Shown: in pieces, positions 7,687 to 16,544 of the stretch
Layout: every line of letters starts with the position of its first letter
Numbering within the stretch: position 1 is the stretch's first letter
NCBI GenBank assembly: GCA_018262095.1
Contig: JAGTRW010000029.1
Span: 1-50,823 of the forward strand
From: Pseudomonadota bacterium
Lineage (GTDB): Bacteria > Pseudomonadota > Gammaproteobacteria > Burkholderiales > Rhodocyclaceae
Direction: 5' to 3'
DNA: 50,823 nt
Program-made: the position numbers and the translations under genes
The notes under the pieces: model-generated
What the model was told of the DNA's origin: nothing
Databases searched by the model: none
The model's input: only the letters and a program-made list of their open reading frames with translations

Positions 7687-9845
7687 GTGGTGGCTTCGCC
7701 TTCGATAGCGATGTGACCGTTACGCGTATCGTATCCACGCTGGAATACGGCGCAATCTTTGTTGGGGAGACGCCCGCCGGCGAGTCGGTACGCGTACGCT
7801 ACCTGGGCCGCGCCGAACTACCGATCGTGGGTGATACCTTTGCCGTCAAGGGGCAGTGGGCTACCTTCACTGACAAGTTTCACCGTGTCCACCGACAGGT
7901 TGAAACCAAGGTGATGAAACGTCGGGCTGTACTAGGCGATCTGCTTGGCCCCTTCTTGCAGCGCGTCCCGAATGTTGGCCCGCAGCGCGCAGAACGTCTG
8001 ATACAGCGCTACGGTCATACGCTCGCCGAGACGCTTGCTGATCCGGCACGCATGAACGAGGTTGCCGGCGTCCTTGAACCGGGCAAGCCCGCGCTTGCTG
8101 CCCGCATCGCAGCGAAAATGTTTGCCGTCATGGTTGAGAAGTCGGCTGCCGATCAGATCAAGCTCGTAGAAGCCGAATTCCTCGTCCTGCTCGAAAAAAT
8201 CGGCCTGCGCGAGCCGCGTGTCGCCCACCGGCTTTGGCGTTTCTGCGCCGGTGCCGATGCTTTCGATCGCCTGAAGCACAATCCCTATCTCGCGGCCCAT
8301 CTCACTGCTTGGAACGTGGCTGACCGAGTGGGCAAGCTGCTGCTGCGAGACGCCAACGCTGGCTCCGATCTGGATCGACACCCGTCCCGGCTCATGGGCG
8401 CGCTCGCCTCGGCCTACCGCGACCTGCTGACTGAGGGACACAGCGCGACCACCGAGACAGCCTTGCGCGAAATGCTGGCCCAGCGCGGCGTCGACGCCGA
8501 CTTGGCGCTCGCGCATTCCGAGCAGATCGGCAACCTGCGCCACTGTGGCGATCTGATCCGTGTCCCCGGTGCCGGCTGGATCGAGGACGAGGTGGCCCGC
8601 ATGCTCAGGGACATTGAAGCCACGCCAACAAGCGTTTTCCAGCCAACAGTAGCCGAGTTGGACAAGCTGATCGACGACGGCGAATTGGCCTGTAACCTGC
8701 AACTACGGTACGAGCAGCCTAATGCCCTCAGGAAGCTGGTTTGCCTGCCCTTGGGCGTGCTGCAAGGTGGCGCCGGCACCGGCAAGACAACCGTAATGAA
8801 GATTCTCGCGTACGTCTGGGAACGGATGGGCGGCAACGTCGTCTTTGGTGCCTTGGCCGGCAAGGCGGCGCTGCAGCTCTCACGCGGTGCTTCGACCTCC
8901 GAAGAGCCTCGCCTAGCGCATACTTTAGCCCGGCTGATTTGCATGCTTGAGCAGCAGGCCACCTATGAAGAAGACCCGCAACAGACACGCAGGCCGGAAG
9001 TCGAGTTCAACAACAAGACGCTCCTAGTCATTGACGAGGCAGGCATGATGGACACGCCTACCTTCTACCAACTGCTCAAGCTCTTGCCCAAGGGCGTCCG
9101 CATCCTGCTTGCCGGTGACGATGGCCAGTTGTTCCCCGTGGCCTTCGGCAAGATCTTCCATGACCTCGTGGAGGAAGGCTCGCGCGTCGCCTCCCTCACC
9201 ACCGTCCAGCGCCAGGCGAAGGACAGCCTTATCCCCCTTGTTGCCGGCGAGATCAGGAAGGGCATCACGCCTCAATTGCCTGTCTGGCAAGGAGAAGACA
9301 AAGGCGTTTTTCAGATTGATTCCGACGCTCTGGCGCGGCTTAGGCGCAGCGACGACTTCATGCTGATTGCTGCACGCAGGAATACGGTGTCTGAGTGGAA
9401 TGATACAGAAGCAGCGAAGCATCGCAATGAACACTCGCCTACCCGACGCCTTGGCCTGACTACCGTCGCGGTGGGAGACCCAATCATTGTCACGCAGAAC
9501 CGCTACAAGCATGGCCTGTTCAACGGGTTGCTGGGCATCGTGTGCAGCATCGACGATGAGCGGGCTCAAGTTCATTTCGACGGGGAAAAGGAGCCGCGCT
9601 ATCTGCCGCAGGAAGCCGAGGTTGATGTTGAGCTGGCATACGCCATTACATGTCACAAGGCGCAAGGAAGCTCGGCGTCGACCGTTGTTCTGATCGCTGA
9701 CGACGGTGGTCTGGTAACCAGGGAATGGCTCTACACGGGGATCACTCGAGGACGCGAGTTGGTATTGCTCAATTTCGCAAACCACGAAAAGCTTGGTGAG
9801 GCGGTCGCACGGCGCTCCAACAGGGTCACTGGGTTCAGACTGTGA
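7683..9845 (+). CDS. RecD2-like superfamily 1 DNA helicase
   Basis: A 720-residue ATP-dependent helicase of the RecD2/TraA type. The N-terminal part has an OB-like segment and a helix-hairpin-helix-like stretch (VPNVGPQRAERLIQRYG). The motor has Walker A GGAGTGKTT (362-370), Walker B LLVIDEAGM (D451, E452), motif III LLAGDDGQL, a UvrD_C_2-like segment (AYAITCHKAQGSSASTVV) and motif VI YTGITRGRE (about 684). All motifs look intact. ATG 7683 overlaps the previous stop (ATGA); an in-frame TTG at 7668 is possible. It ends the six-gene operon. A helicase dedicated to a tyrosine-recombinase trio is unusual and suggests handling of single-stranded or forked intermediates (inference). Confidence 0.88.
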   Translation: MSGGFAFDSDVTVTRIVSTLEYGAIFVGETPAGESVRVRYLGRAELPIVGDTFAVKGQWATFTDKFHRVHRQVETKVMKRRAVLGDLLGPFLQRVPNVGPQRAERLIQRYGHTLAETLADPARMNEVAGVLEPGKPALAARIAAKMFAVMVEKSAADQIKLVEAEFLVLLEKIGLREPRVAHRLWRFCAGADAFDRLKHNPYLAAHLTAWNVADRVGKLLLRDANAGSDLDRHPSRLMGALASAYRDLLTEGHSATTETALREMLAQRGVDADLALAHSEQIGNLRHCGDLIRVPGAGWIEDEVARMLRDIEATPTSVFQPTVAELDKLIDDGELACNLQLRYEQPNALRKLVCLPLGVLQGGAGTGKTTVMKILAYVWERMGGNVVFGALAGKAALQLSRGASTSEEPRLAHTLARLICMLEQQATYEEDPQQTRRPEVEFNNKTLLVIDEAGMMDTPTFYQLLKLLPKGVRILLAGDDGQLFPVAFGKIFHDLVEEGSRVASLTTVQRQAKDSLIPLVAGEIRKGITPQLPVWQGEDKGVFQIDSDALARLRRSDDFMLIAARRNTVSEWNDTEAAKHRNEHSPTRRLGLTTVAVGDPIIVTQNRYKHGLFNGLLGIVCSIDDERAQVHFDGEKEPRYLPQEAEVDVELAYAITCHKAQGSSASTVVLIADDGGLVTREWLYTGITRGRELVLLNFANHEKLGEAVARRSNRVTGFRL

Positions 9846-10305
9846 CTAGCGGAGGTGGGGTCAAGGGATCGTGGAATAAATGGAGGGGACCCGCTTGCGG
9901 GGAGGAGGCCGTTTATGCCGCGAAAGCCCTTGACCCCAACGCAGCGACAATGCTCTGTGGCAAGGGGTGGGGTTGGGTTTCAACCCCACCCTCTGCCACG
10001 CGGCGAGCGCAGGGTGTGGGGCAGCGCCCCACGCTCTTGCGTGCGGGGAACATTACGCAGCAAAAGGGGCGGCGCCCAGAGCCGCCGGTCTGGCTTTGAG
10101 GAAGCGGACGTTCGATGTGGATACGAACCCGAACACGGTGTCAGTGCCAAGGGAAATGTCGCCGTTCCCCTTGCGTGAGATGAACCAGAAACCACGGATC
10201 GTTCCTCGTCCTTGCGGCTCGTATTTCTTCGACTATTCGATGCAGGGTATGTGCGACCGAGGATTCTTGTTTCACGCGGTATCCCGCAATCGGTGGAGGT
10301 AATGT
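9846..10305. other. Intergenic, GC-rich hairpin cluster after helicase
   Basis: No supported gene. An 11-bp inverted repeat (GGGGTCAAGGG at 9857-9867, complement at 9927-9937) encloses about 60 bases. A perfect 11-bp stem with a 5-base loop follows (9965-9975 with 9981-9991), then a 7-bp stem (10016-10022 with 10026-10032). None has a T-run. They could end the operon transcript or be recombination-related structure. From 10100 to 10305 nothing is recognised. Confidence 0.45.
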
Positions 10306-11292
10306 CTAATTTCTGAATTCACTATCCTGCGCGGCTTCGCACGACTCCGCTACAATGATGGGTTGAACAGATTCCTCAGTTATCTCCGGCGCTATAGAGT
10401 CCTCGTCAGCGCTACGTACTCCGTCATTTGCAGAAGCCTTTCGGATTTGCGAAACAGCTTCTGTTGTACTTCCGCTAGACCATGTTGAATGCAACGATTC
10501 AGGGTCGAGTACAGACTTAACCGTCGCGCATTCGTAATTAAGAAGGGGACGCCCGGCAAGAAACAATCGCCCATCCATCACCTGGGGCCAGAAGATACCG
10601 ACGTCTGCGGAGTTTAGGTACTGGTAGACCTTCACAGCCTGGGGGGCCCCGCCGATACTGTCGTTAGCGTTTGCGCTCTTCAGAAGGTCTCGTATTACTT
10701 CGAAGGGCTCCATATTGAACTTCGCGGTAGGTGGGTGGCGCATGTCCAATCCATAGCGTGATTGCACCAACGTCTTCAGATTTTTCCGCATTGCTTCAGT
10801 CCACTCAGGATCACCGGCAATCTCTAGCTTCCCTAAATCCCCGAATTTATTGCTGCCGGTTCGCTCGTCGCTTCTGAATTGGTTTGTGGCTTCATCAAAC
10901 TCAATACGCCAAATTCGGAAGTTCTTGTCCCACCAATCGTATCCACCAAACAGAAATGTAACGTCTGGAATATTTTGACCGCGAGCGAAGTTGTGAACCT
11001 CTCTCTGCATTTGATTAAGAATATTGACTACGTGCGATTTGAATTTCGAGAGACCCATTGATCGAGTTTGTGACGGCAAATGGAGGTCCGCTGCGTTGAT
11101 TGCGGCCACAATCATCGGGTATGCCCAATCAGTACCACCCGCGAAACACATGACCGCATCAGATCGTGCGAAGCGAAAGGTTTTTTGGCAATGGTCAAAA
11201 CGCTTTCCGTTACTGAGACGGCTATCTGAGCAGAAAATCAGTTCTTCAGCACCACTATCAAGAGTGCGGACCCATGCAGCAGCGATAGTCAT
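10306..11292 (-). CDS. Proteasome-like Ntn hydrolase
   Basis: A 328-residue protein whose N-terminus reads MTIAAAWVR. After removal of Met it would expose Thr1, as in proteasome beta subunits and HslV. FCSDSRLSNG supplies the Asp at position 22 of the mature chain, and HCQKTFRF supplies Lys36. The set matches the Thr1/Asp17/Lys33 triad allowing for a short insertion. FAGGTDW resembles the glycine-rich turn of the same fold. The last ~100 residues are low complexity and not part of a known proteasome subunit. No HslU or Mpa partner is nearby. Substrate is unknown. It is the last cargo gene before the helicase, on the opposite strand. Confidence 0.6.
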   Translation of the reverse strand: MTIAAAWVRTLDSGAEELIFCSDSRLSNGKRFDHCQKTFRFARSDAVMCFAGGTDWAYPMIVAAINAADLHLPSQTRSMGLSKFKSHVVNILNQMQREVHNFARGQNIPDVTFLFGGYDWWDKNFRIWRIEFDEATNQFRSDERTGSNKFGDLGKLEIAGDPEWTEAMRKNLKTLVQSRYGLDMRHPPTAKFNMEPFEVIRDLLKSANANDSIGGAPQAVKVYQYLNSADVGIFWPQVMDGRLFLAGRPLLNYECATVKSVLDPESLHSTWSSGSTTEAVSQIRKASANDGVRSADEDSIAPEITEESVQPIIVAESCEAAQDSEFRN

Positions 11293-11892
11293 CGAATGTC
11301 CTTGTTATTAGTGCGTGGAGGTAGAGTTGCCGAACAGCGTTGGCACGAACCCCGTGGGCCATACAACGGCGGATGTTTATGACATCGGTAATTATACACA
11401 TCACAAGTGCTCCGCCTCTACTCTGCCAGGCTAACCGACAGCAATAGTGGAGCGTAAATCCACCGCAATGAGGGGATGTCCAGCAAGGCTTGAATACCCT
11501 TATTGGGAACGACCGAGCAACCGTCAGCTCCTGGCCGACAACAGCCGAAGTCGATGGCTCTAGCATTGATGGCGATCGACAGGAAGACCGACCGCGTGCT
11601 CCCGACTCCGAGCCGTCATTCGTCGCCGACACGGTTCAATGGCCGTTTACAGAGTCGAGCAGTCGTCTAGCACGACTGCTCATGGACAGCAACTCGGCAG
11701 GAGCCGATCTTCAATCGGTGACCTGTGTCGGTCCGCAATCCATCGGTCACCTGCCGCTCAGCAGCAATTCGCCCCTAACGGCAGCTCCTCCGCTGTTCAA
11801 ATGCGAACTCCAGACCTATTGCAGTCCCTCACCACTGATCGAAGCGGTCACTCGGAGGGAAGGCTTGCCCTCAAATCGATTCGCGCCGGAGG
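11293..11892. other. Intergenic carrying repeat copy A
   Basis: No gene is supported. The stretch holds dispersed-repeat copy A (described separately) and, at 11293-11500, sequence upstream of the proteasome-like gene with no clear promoter boxes. Open frames here are short and have no recognisable content. Confidence 0.5.
11528..11712 (+). repeat. Dispersed cargo-boundary repeat, copy A
   Basis: The core 11528-11606 begins CTCCTGGCCGACAACAGC and contains GAAGACCGACCGCGTGCTC. It matches copies near 15951, 18954/19138 and 19909, all in the same orientation. Similarity to the copy at 19909 continues to about 11712. That part includes a perfect 10-bp stem, GAGCAGTCGT at 11657-11666 pairing with 11672-11681 across a 5-base loop. 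The repeat lies between the proteasome-like and nuclease genes. Confidence 0.8.
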
Positions 11893-13245
11893 CTACTTCC
11901 CCACGAATATCCGAGTGACGGACCCAAACGGTTGCCATTCGGGCACGCACGACTCGAGTTGTCCGTCCTCCCGCAGCCAGTGATGCGCAGCCCCCGGAAG
12001 CATCGAAGGGTGCAGCGGGTGCGCGGCATTTGGGTTGTGATACACGTCCATACCCTCCATCCACGTTTCGCTATAGTCAGGGGAGTTCACATCGTGGGTG
12101 AAAATAACCGGAAGCACGGAGTTCGGGTCACGATTGGCAGCGGTTCCCTCGCGCACCAAATGGACGCGCTTGGAACCAAAGCCTGCGAGGACTCCCATAC
12201 GGTTGAACTTGGAGATGGTGGCACTCGCGTTGGAAATCACGGCGCTGATGTTCTCAGATCCAGGCAACGAAAAGAAACCGGACGCGACGGTCTTTTGCCC
12301 CCAAATGTGCGCTTCGATCTTTCTGGGGGTGATGATGAGCTTGCCATCAGCATCCTTTTGCCAATCCCATGCCATGCCATACAGATATATTGGCAGTGCC
12401 GTCCTGCTCATGACCATAGAGTTTGGAGCATGAAAATCTTGGATCGCGATGACAAGCGGACGTCCCTTGACGCTCTTCTTTTCCCAGTACATCTTACCGA
12501 GCTTAGTGGTCAGCGGTCCTGCGTATCGGATAGGCATGTACTGCCTCTGAAATGCCTGCATCTGCCCGTCCGTGTCGAGTGGCGGGGGAGGCACGAGTTC
12601 GCCGCCGCGAGTGCGGCTCGGGTTCACGGTCGTGGCTTCAACACACAACTCGCCAAAAGCATTTCGCGCGCAGAAGTCAGGCATGGCGAACCTCTTGTCA
12701 AAGATGTAGCCAGACTCAACCAGCGCTGCGAACAGGTACAGCTCCCAGAGCCTAGTATCGAAGCCAGTTGTCTGAAATTGCTCGACGAAATTGCCATCCG
12801 CGTCCTCGTACCAACGCATCATCGGCTTCATCAACTCAACGGCCGGTGAGTAGCCCTCGAGCGAGCTGATGGTCGCGAAATCGCGGTTGAGCTTTTCCTT
12901 GGCGACGATGGGGGTGAAGAAGTCGACGGGCTTGCCCCTCTCGTCGCCCTGCGCCTGCTTTCCGAAGTCGGAGTGAATCCTCTCGGCAAGTGCCGGAGCT
13001 GCAGCCAACGCCTTATCCATAGTCTCGAAGAATGTTGTCATCTCGACCCAGCGATACCGTTCCTTGAGGTCTCGCGCAAGGAGCATCGCCGAGTAGTCAC
13101 CATCTGTGACGTCGCGGATCACTACGATGAGCACCTCCTCGTCGTATGCCTCGAGCCAGCGCACTTCCTCTGCCGCGATGAGTGCGCCTGGCTGCCTGCA
13201 GTACGCGGCAAGCGCCTCGAAGCGGACCTGTTTGATATCTTGCAT
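11893..13245 (-). CDS. PD-(D/E)XK-like nuclease family protein
   Basis: A 450-residue cytoplasmic protein. The centre has the spacing of a PD-(D/E)XK nuclease: E168 in RLWELYLFAAL, D190 in AMPDFCARN and E203-A-T205 in LCVEATTVNPS. The usual Lys of the last motif is Thr, so activity is uncertain. Flanking parts are not recognised. It starts just downstream of the SEC-C gene on the same strand, with AGGAGAGGGG upstream of ATG 13245, so the two may be one unit. No modification enzyme is adjacent. A defence role is inference from context only. Confidence 0.55.
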   Translation of the reverse strand: MQDIKQVRFEALAAYCRQPGALIAAEEVRWLEAYDEEVLIVVIRDVTDGDYSAMLLARDLKERYRWVEMTTFFETMDKALAAAPALAERIHSDFGKQAQGDERGKPVDFFTPIVAKEKLNRDFATISSLEGYSPAVELMKPMMRWYEDADGNFVEQFQTTGFDTRLWELYLFAALVESGYIFDKRFAMPDFCARNAFGELCVEATTVNPSRTRGGELVPPPPLDTDGQMQAFQRQYMPIRYAGPLTTKLGKMYWEKKSVKGRPLVIAIQDFHAPNSMVMSRTALPIYLYGMAWDWQKDADGKLIITPRKIEAHIWGQKTVASGFFSLPGSENISAVISNASATISKFNRMGVLAGFGSKRVHLVREGTAANRDPNSVLPVIFTHDVNSPDYSETWMEGMDVYHNPNAAHPLHPSMLPGAAHHWLREDGQLESCVPEWQPFGSVTRIFVGK

Positions 13246-13388
13246 TCCCCTCTCCTATCTAGCAGCAACGCACGCTACTGTCTGCTTTTAGCCTCGCTCC
13301 GGACTGCGCTCTTGAATCGGAAGCGGTCACAGAAGACCGACAAAATTGAATACCTGAACCGACCTAAATTGGCAGACCCGGCTCACTC

Positions 13389-15761
13389 CTAGCGACCATG
13401 ACATCTTTTATATTTGGCACCGCTACCGCAGGGACACGGATCATTCCGCCCCGGTTTTTTCGCATTTCCTTGGGGCTCGGCGTTGTTCGGCTGGTTTAGG
13501 TTCACCGCCCGGGTGGGCCGGGCCATTCGTGCGGCGTCTTCGTAAATATGTGCGTTTGTTGCCGTTCTCGCCGTCGGTATGTGGATCGAGAAAGATTGCG
13601 TCCGGAGGTATGCTCCATCGGCACCAACCTCGGCCAAGACGCCGATGGCGTCATTAGCCTTGAGAGCCAACGCAGCTGCGCTGGCCTTGTCATTGACCTT
13701 TCTCCAGTCAATCTGGTGGTCATGTCGTTGTAGCCAAATGAAGAGTGGGTAACCGTCTCCAGACAGGCTAAAGTAGCGAGCGGGATACTGCTTCAAGGTT
13801 TGGAGAAGATCGAACAGCATCTTGGCCAGACTATTCCGGCCTTCCTCTCCCAAATCACGGATATGGCTCTCCGCAGAAAGCCAGCCTTGTGCTCTAGTGG
13901 CGTCAAGCGCTTCAAGCAGCTTCAACAACTCCTCCGGGAAGACCTGCGTCGGAAATGGCCCACTTTCCCAGTCTTCACCCTCGAAGCTCCTGTCTACGAT
14001 ATCGCTCATGCCGTCCCAGATGACCAGGTTTACCATGCCACCCTTCAACTGGTCGGCAATCTCCTGATCGAAACGGTTCTTCTTGAGATACGCGCCCAGA
14101 TGGTCGAACTCATCGAAGAGATGAGCCCGGCGTATCCCTGCCACGGCTTGTCGAACCTCCATGTAGTGGGCAAACGAGCCGGGGGTGGGCAGGAACCGCT
14201 TGAGCACAAACAACTCGTCAATGGACAGCGATACGAAGGCATGCTTCCCAAACAGTGGCACGACCTGAGGCAATTCCTTGCAGTATGTCGAAAAGGGCGA
14301 GAACGACTCGACCGTCAGCCCAATCGGCACCATCACGCGGTAGCCGGAGCGGCGGACACGCCCGCACTCTTCGTACTTGCCGGCGACGAAATGGTAAAGC
14401 GGCACTTCGTCCGCAGAGTTCAGGTAGCTAAAGAAGCGCGCGCACTGCTTGTACGCTTTGAGCACCAAATCTTGCACGGACTGGGCGTGACGGCCGAAAT
14501 CAAGTGCCGGCGACGCAATGGTAGCAGCCGCTCCTGCCTTGGCTTCAACCAAGAACAGCACGTCATCAACCAGAATGAGCGTGTCGTTTTCAGCCCACTG
14601 ATTGCTGGCAGGGTCCTTGTAGTAGACCTCCTGAAAAATCTTGGCGCCGGGAAGCTGGGCGGCCAAAATGTCGGCGAAGGCACCTTCGCTCATCGTCTTT
14701 TGCCGATTTTCAAAGGTCTTCTTATAGTCAGGCTTTCGCTGAAGGAGGTTGTAGAGAAGCGCACGATACCCCGCGTCGCGGGCGAAACACGGGTCGACGG
14801 CGTAGTAGTCCGATCCAAGCTGGATTAGGGGTTTCTTCCGGGCCGGCAGTGTCTGGTAGGGTGTCCCCGCAAAATCGCCCGCAGCGAAGAACTCGGTTTC
14901 TTCTCCGCGCCGGTACGCCAAGTCTGCCAGCAGCGCTGACGGCAATTTCGTGTGACGGCTCACGTTGGTGATGCCGCCTCGAAAAATATCCTCCATCGCC
15001 CTCCCGGCGGCTTTTTTTTGTTCCGAATTGGCCTCAGCCCACGCCTTCATAGCATCTTCCCAAGGCTCGTCCTGCGCCGCAGCGAAGGCCCGCACTGCCT
15101 CAAACTGCTTCATCATTTCCTTGATAGCGTAGGCATGCCCAGAACGCGTGGCGTTGGCCATGGCCTGGAAGCCTTCCGCGATCTCGGAGGCCCCGACGCC
15201 ATACACTTCAATTAGGACATCGTTGTGCGGAGCCAGAACATAGCGGTAGAACTCTTCTTCCAAAACTTGGTAGCGATTCCCGCGTAGCATGACCCAGGTA
15301 GATTTTGCACGGAACTCGATGTCGGCCGTGTCAGGACCGAATACGCCGTCCTTGGTATCGGCGGACGTGGCCATGGCGAAAAACATGGCCTGCGCTCGCA
15401 GTTTTCTACCAAGTTCAAGCAGCTCGGCGCACTGAGCTTCGTCGAATGCCATTTCCGTAGGTGCGGCATCTGACGCGAGAACCGCGTGCACGTACTCCAG
15501 CAGGAACTGGTTCTCGTTGATCAGATCATCCAGGCCGTCGTCTTCGCGTTTCTCCTCGGTGGCGCTTTGGTCTGCCATCGCTTTCATCATGTACTGGGCG
15601 TAGATGTAACCGAGCAGATCATGCGGAGGCATGGTTACAATCAGCCCGCGCATTCGAGCTGCAATCGCTTCCATTTCTTTCAACAAGGAAGCCGCGGTTT
15701 CTTTTCGTTTTATCTCGTCGATAACCAACGTATCCCCTATATTTCTGAAGCCAGAATCCAT
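13389..15761 (-). CDS. SEC-C motif protein with nuclease-like core
   Basis: A 790-residue protein. The last 20 residues are a textbook SEC-C zinc motif: C776, C778, C787 and H788 in the pattern CPCGSG...KRCHG. SEC-C tails often attach to nucleic-acid or chaperone-linked enzymes. Midway, E360, D394 (ENDTLILVDD) and E406-A-K408 (FLVEAKAG) give a PD-(D/E)XK or NERD-like arrangement with an intact ExK. The first ~340 residues are mostly helical and unrecognised. It is followed on the same strand by the other nuclease-like gene. The two may act as a pair, but no known system is matched. Confidence 0.65.
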   Translation of the reverse strand: MDSGFRNIGDTLVIDEIKRKETAASLLKEMEAIAARMRGLIVTMPPHDLLGYIYAQYMMKAMADQSATEEKREDDGLDDLINENQFLLEYVHAVLASDAAPTEMAFDEAQCAELLELGRKLRAQAMFFAMATSADTKDGVFGPDTADIEFRAKSTWVMLRGNRYQVLEEEFYRYVLAPHNDVLIEVYGVGASEIAEGFQAMANATRSGHAYAIKEMMKQFEAVRAFAAAQDEPWEDAMKAWAEANSEQKKAAGRAMEDIFRGGITNVSRHTKLPSALLADLAYRRGEETEFFAAGDFAGTPYQTLPARKKPLIQLGSDYYAVDPCFARDAGYRALLYNLLQRKPDYKKTFENRQKTMSEGAFADILAAQLPGAKIFQEVYYKDPASNQWAENDTLILVDDVLFLVEAKAGAAATIASPALDFGRHAQSVQDLVLKAYKQCARFFSYLNSADEVPLYHFVAGKYEECGRVRRSGYRVMVPIGLTVESFSPFSTYCKELPQVVPLFGKHAFVSLSIDELFVLKRFLPTPGSFAHYMEVRQAVAGIRRAHLFDEFDHLGAYLKKNRFDQEIADQLKGGMVNLVIWDGMSDIVDRSFEGEDWESGPFPTQVFPEELLKLLEALDATRAQGWLSAESHIRDLGEEGRNSLAKMLFDLLQTLKQYPARYFSLSGDGYPLFIWLQRHDHQIDWRKVNDKASAAALALKANDAIGVLAEVGADGAYLRTQSFSIHIPTARTATNAHIYEDAARMARPTRAVNLNQPNNAEPQGNAKKPGRNDPCPCGSGAKYKRCHGR

Positions 15762-16127
15762 GCCAAAAGCATCATTGATGTGACACAGAGAATACTAGCA
15801 ATATTAGTGACCGGTAGCCGTTGCATTGCTGTCCGACACCAGTGGATAGTTAAACGTCAGCAAAGGACGAGAAGCCGGAATTGCCCCTCCGGCAAGTTGC
15901 GAAGTGCAGCGGACTTTCATATGGAGGCTTTCAGGAGTGCTCGAACGTCTCTTGATGACCGACAACAGCCAAAGTCGTTGACACCAGCATTGATGGCGAT
16001 CAACCGGAAGACCGACCGCGTGCTCCCGACCCAAAGAGGGCATGCGAGTATTTGAAAAGTAGACTTTCAACCTTAGTTCACTGGCCTGCACGGCCTTTCT
16101 GCACACTCAGAGGGATGAATGGTTGAC
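15762..16127. other. Intergenic carrying repeat copy B
   Basis: No gene is seen. The centre is dispersed-repeat copy B. Flanking sequence includes GCGGACTTTCATATGG-type text that recurs in weak form elsewhere in the island gaps. Confidence 0.5.
15951..16030 (+). repeat. Dispersed cargo-boundary repeat, copy B
   Basis: It matches copy A over the core: GACCGACAACAGCC, AGCATTGATGGCGATC and GAAGACCGACCGCGTGCTC in the same order and spacing. The left edge differs (CTTGATGACC in place of CTCCTGGCC). Homology appears to end soon after 16030, so this copy lacks the hairpin-bearing right half of copies A and D. Confidence 0.75.
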
Positions 16128-16382
16128 CTATAACGGAACGATCCTTCCAAATGCAGTTTCGATGAGCCGGAGAATTTCTACTTCCGCATTCTCCGCTTCA
16201 GCGCGAGTTTCATTTTTCTTATAGATGAACGTATTTCCATGGGCATGTACGATAACCTCGAAAGGCCCCTCCCCACGGGTATCACGTATGGTAACGCAAT
16301 CTATGCTTTGAAGCGGAATATATGAAGTGGAAGTCTTGGTGCATTCACTAACCTGCACCCATTGATTATTGAAAATCTTCAC
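16128..16382 (-). CDS. Small hypothetical protein
   Basis: An 84-residue protein beginning with GTG at 16382. The sequence is mainly beta-like in the first 55 residues (IPLQSIDCVTIRD, FEVIVHAHGNTFIY) and ends in one helix (AEAENAEVEILRLIE). This is the pattern of a small PH-like or regulatory domain. No family is recognised. It lies between repeat copy B and the membrane-anchored gene upstream on the same strand. Confidence 0.5.
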   Translation of the reverse strand: MKIFNNQWVQVSECTKTSTSYIPLQSIDCVTIRDTRGEGPFEVIVHAHGNTFIYKKNETRAEAENAEVEILRLIETAFGRIVPL

Positions 16383-16544
16383 TATGTATTATCCATTGAT
16401 TAAAAAATATAGCCGTTTAATTCCAGTGACCAAGGTCTGAAAACGCCCCCGAACAGACCTTTGTCCTTTCGAAAAGCGGACTATCGAACGTTTGAATCGA
16501 GCGGACTGCGCGGCTTTTTCACACAGGTCGTCTCGAACGCAGGA
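16383..16544. other. Short gap with inverted repeat
   Basis: An 8-bp inverted repeat, AAGGTCTG at 16432-16439 with CAGACCTT at 16454-16461, follows the upstream gene's stop. It could be a weak terminator. TTTTTCACACAG near 16520 distantly resembles the end of the MITE at 18968 and may be a relic. Confidence 0.3.

Noticed and set aside
9855-10302. Short plus-strand open frames after the helicase
   Set aside because: They cross the hairpin cluster, lack ribosome sites and show no recognisable sequence.
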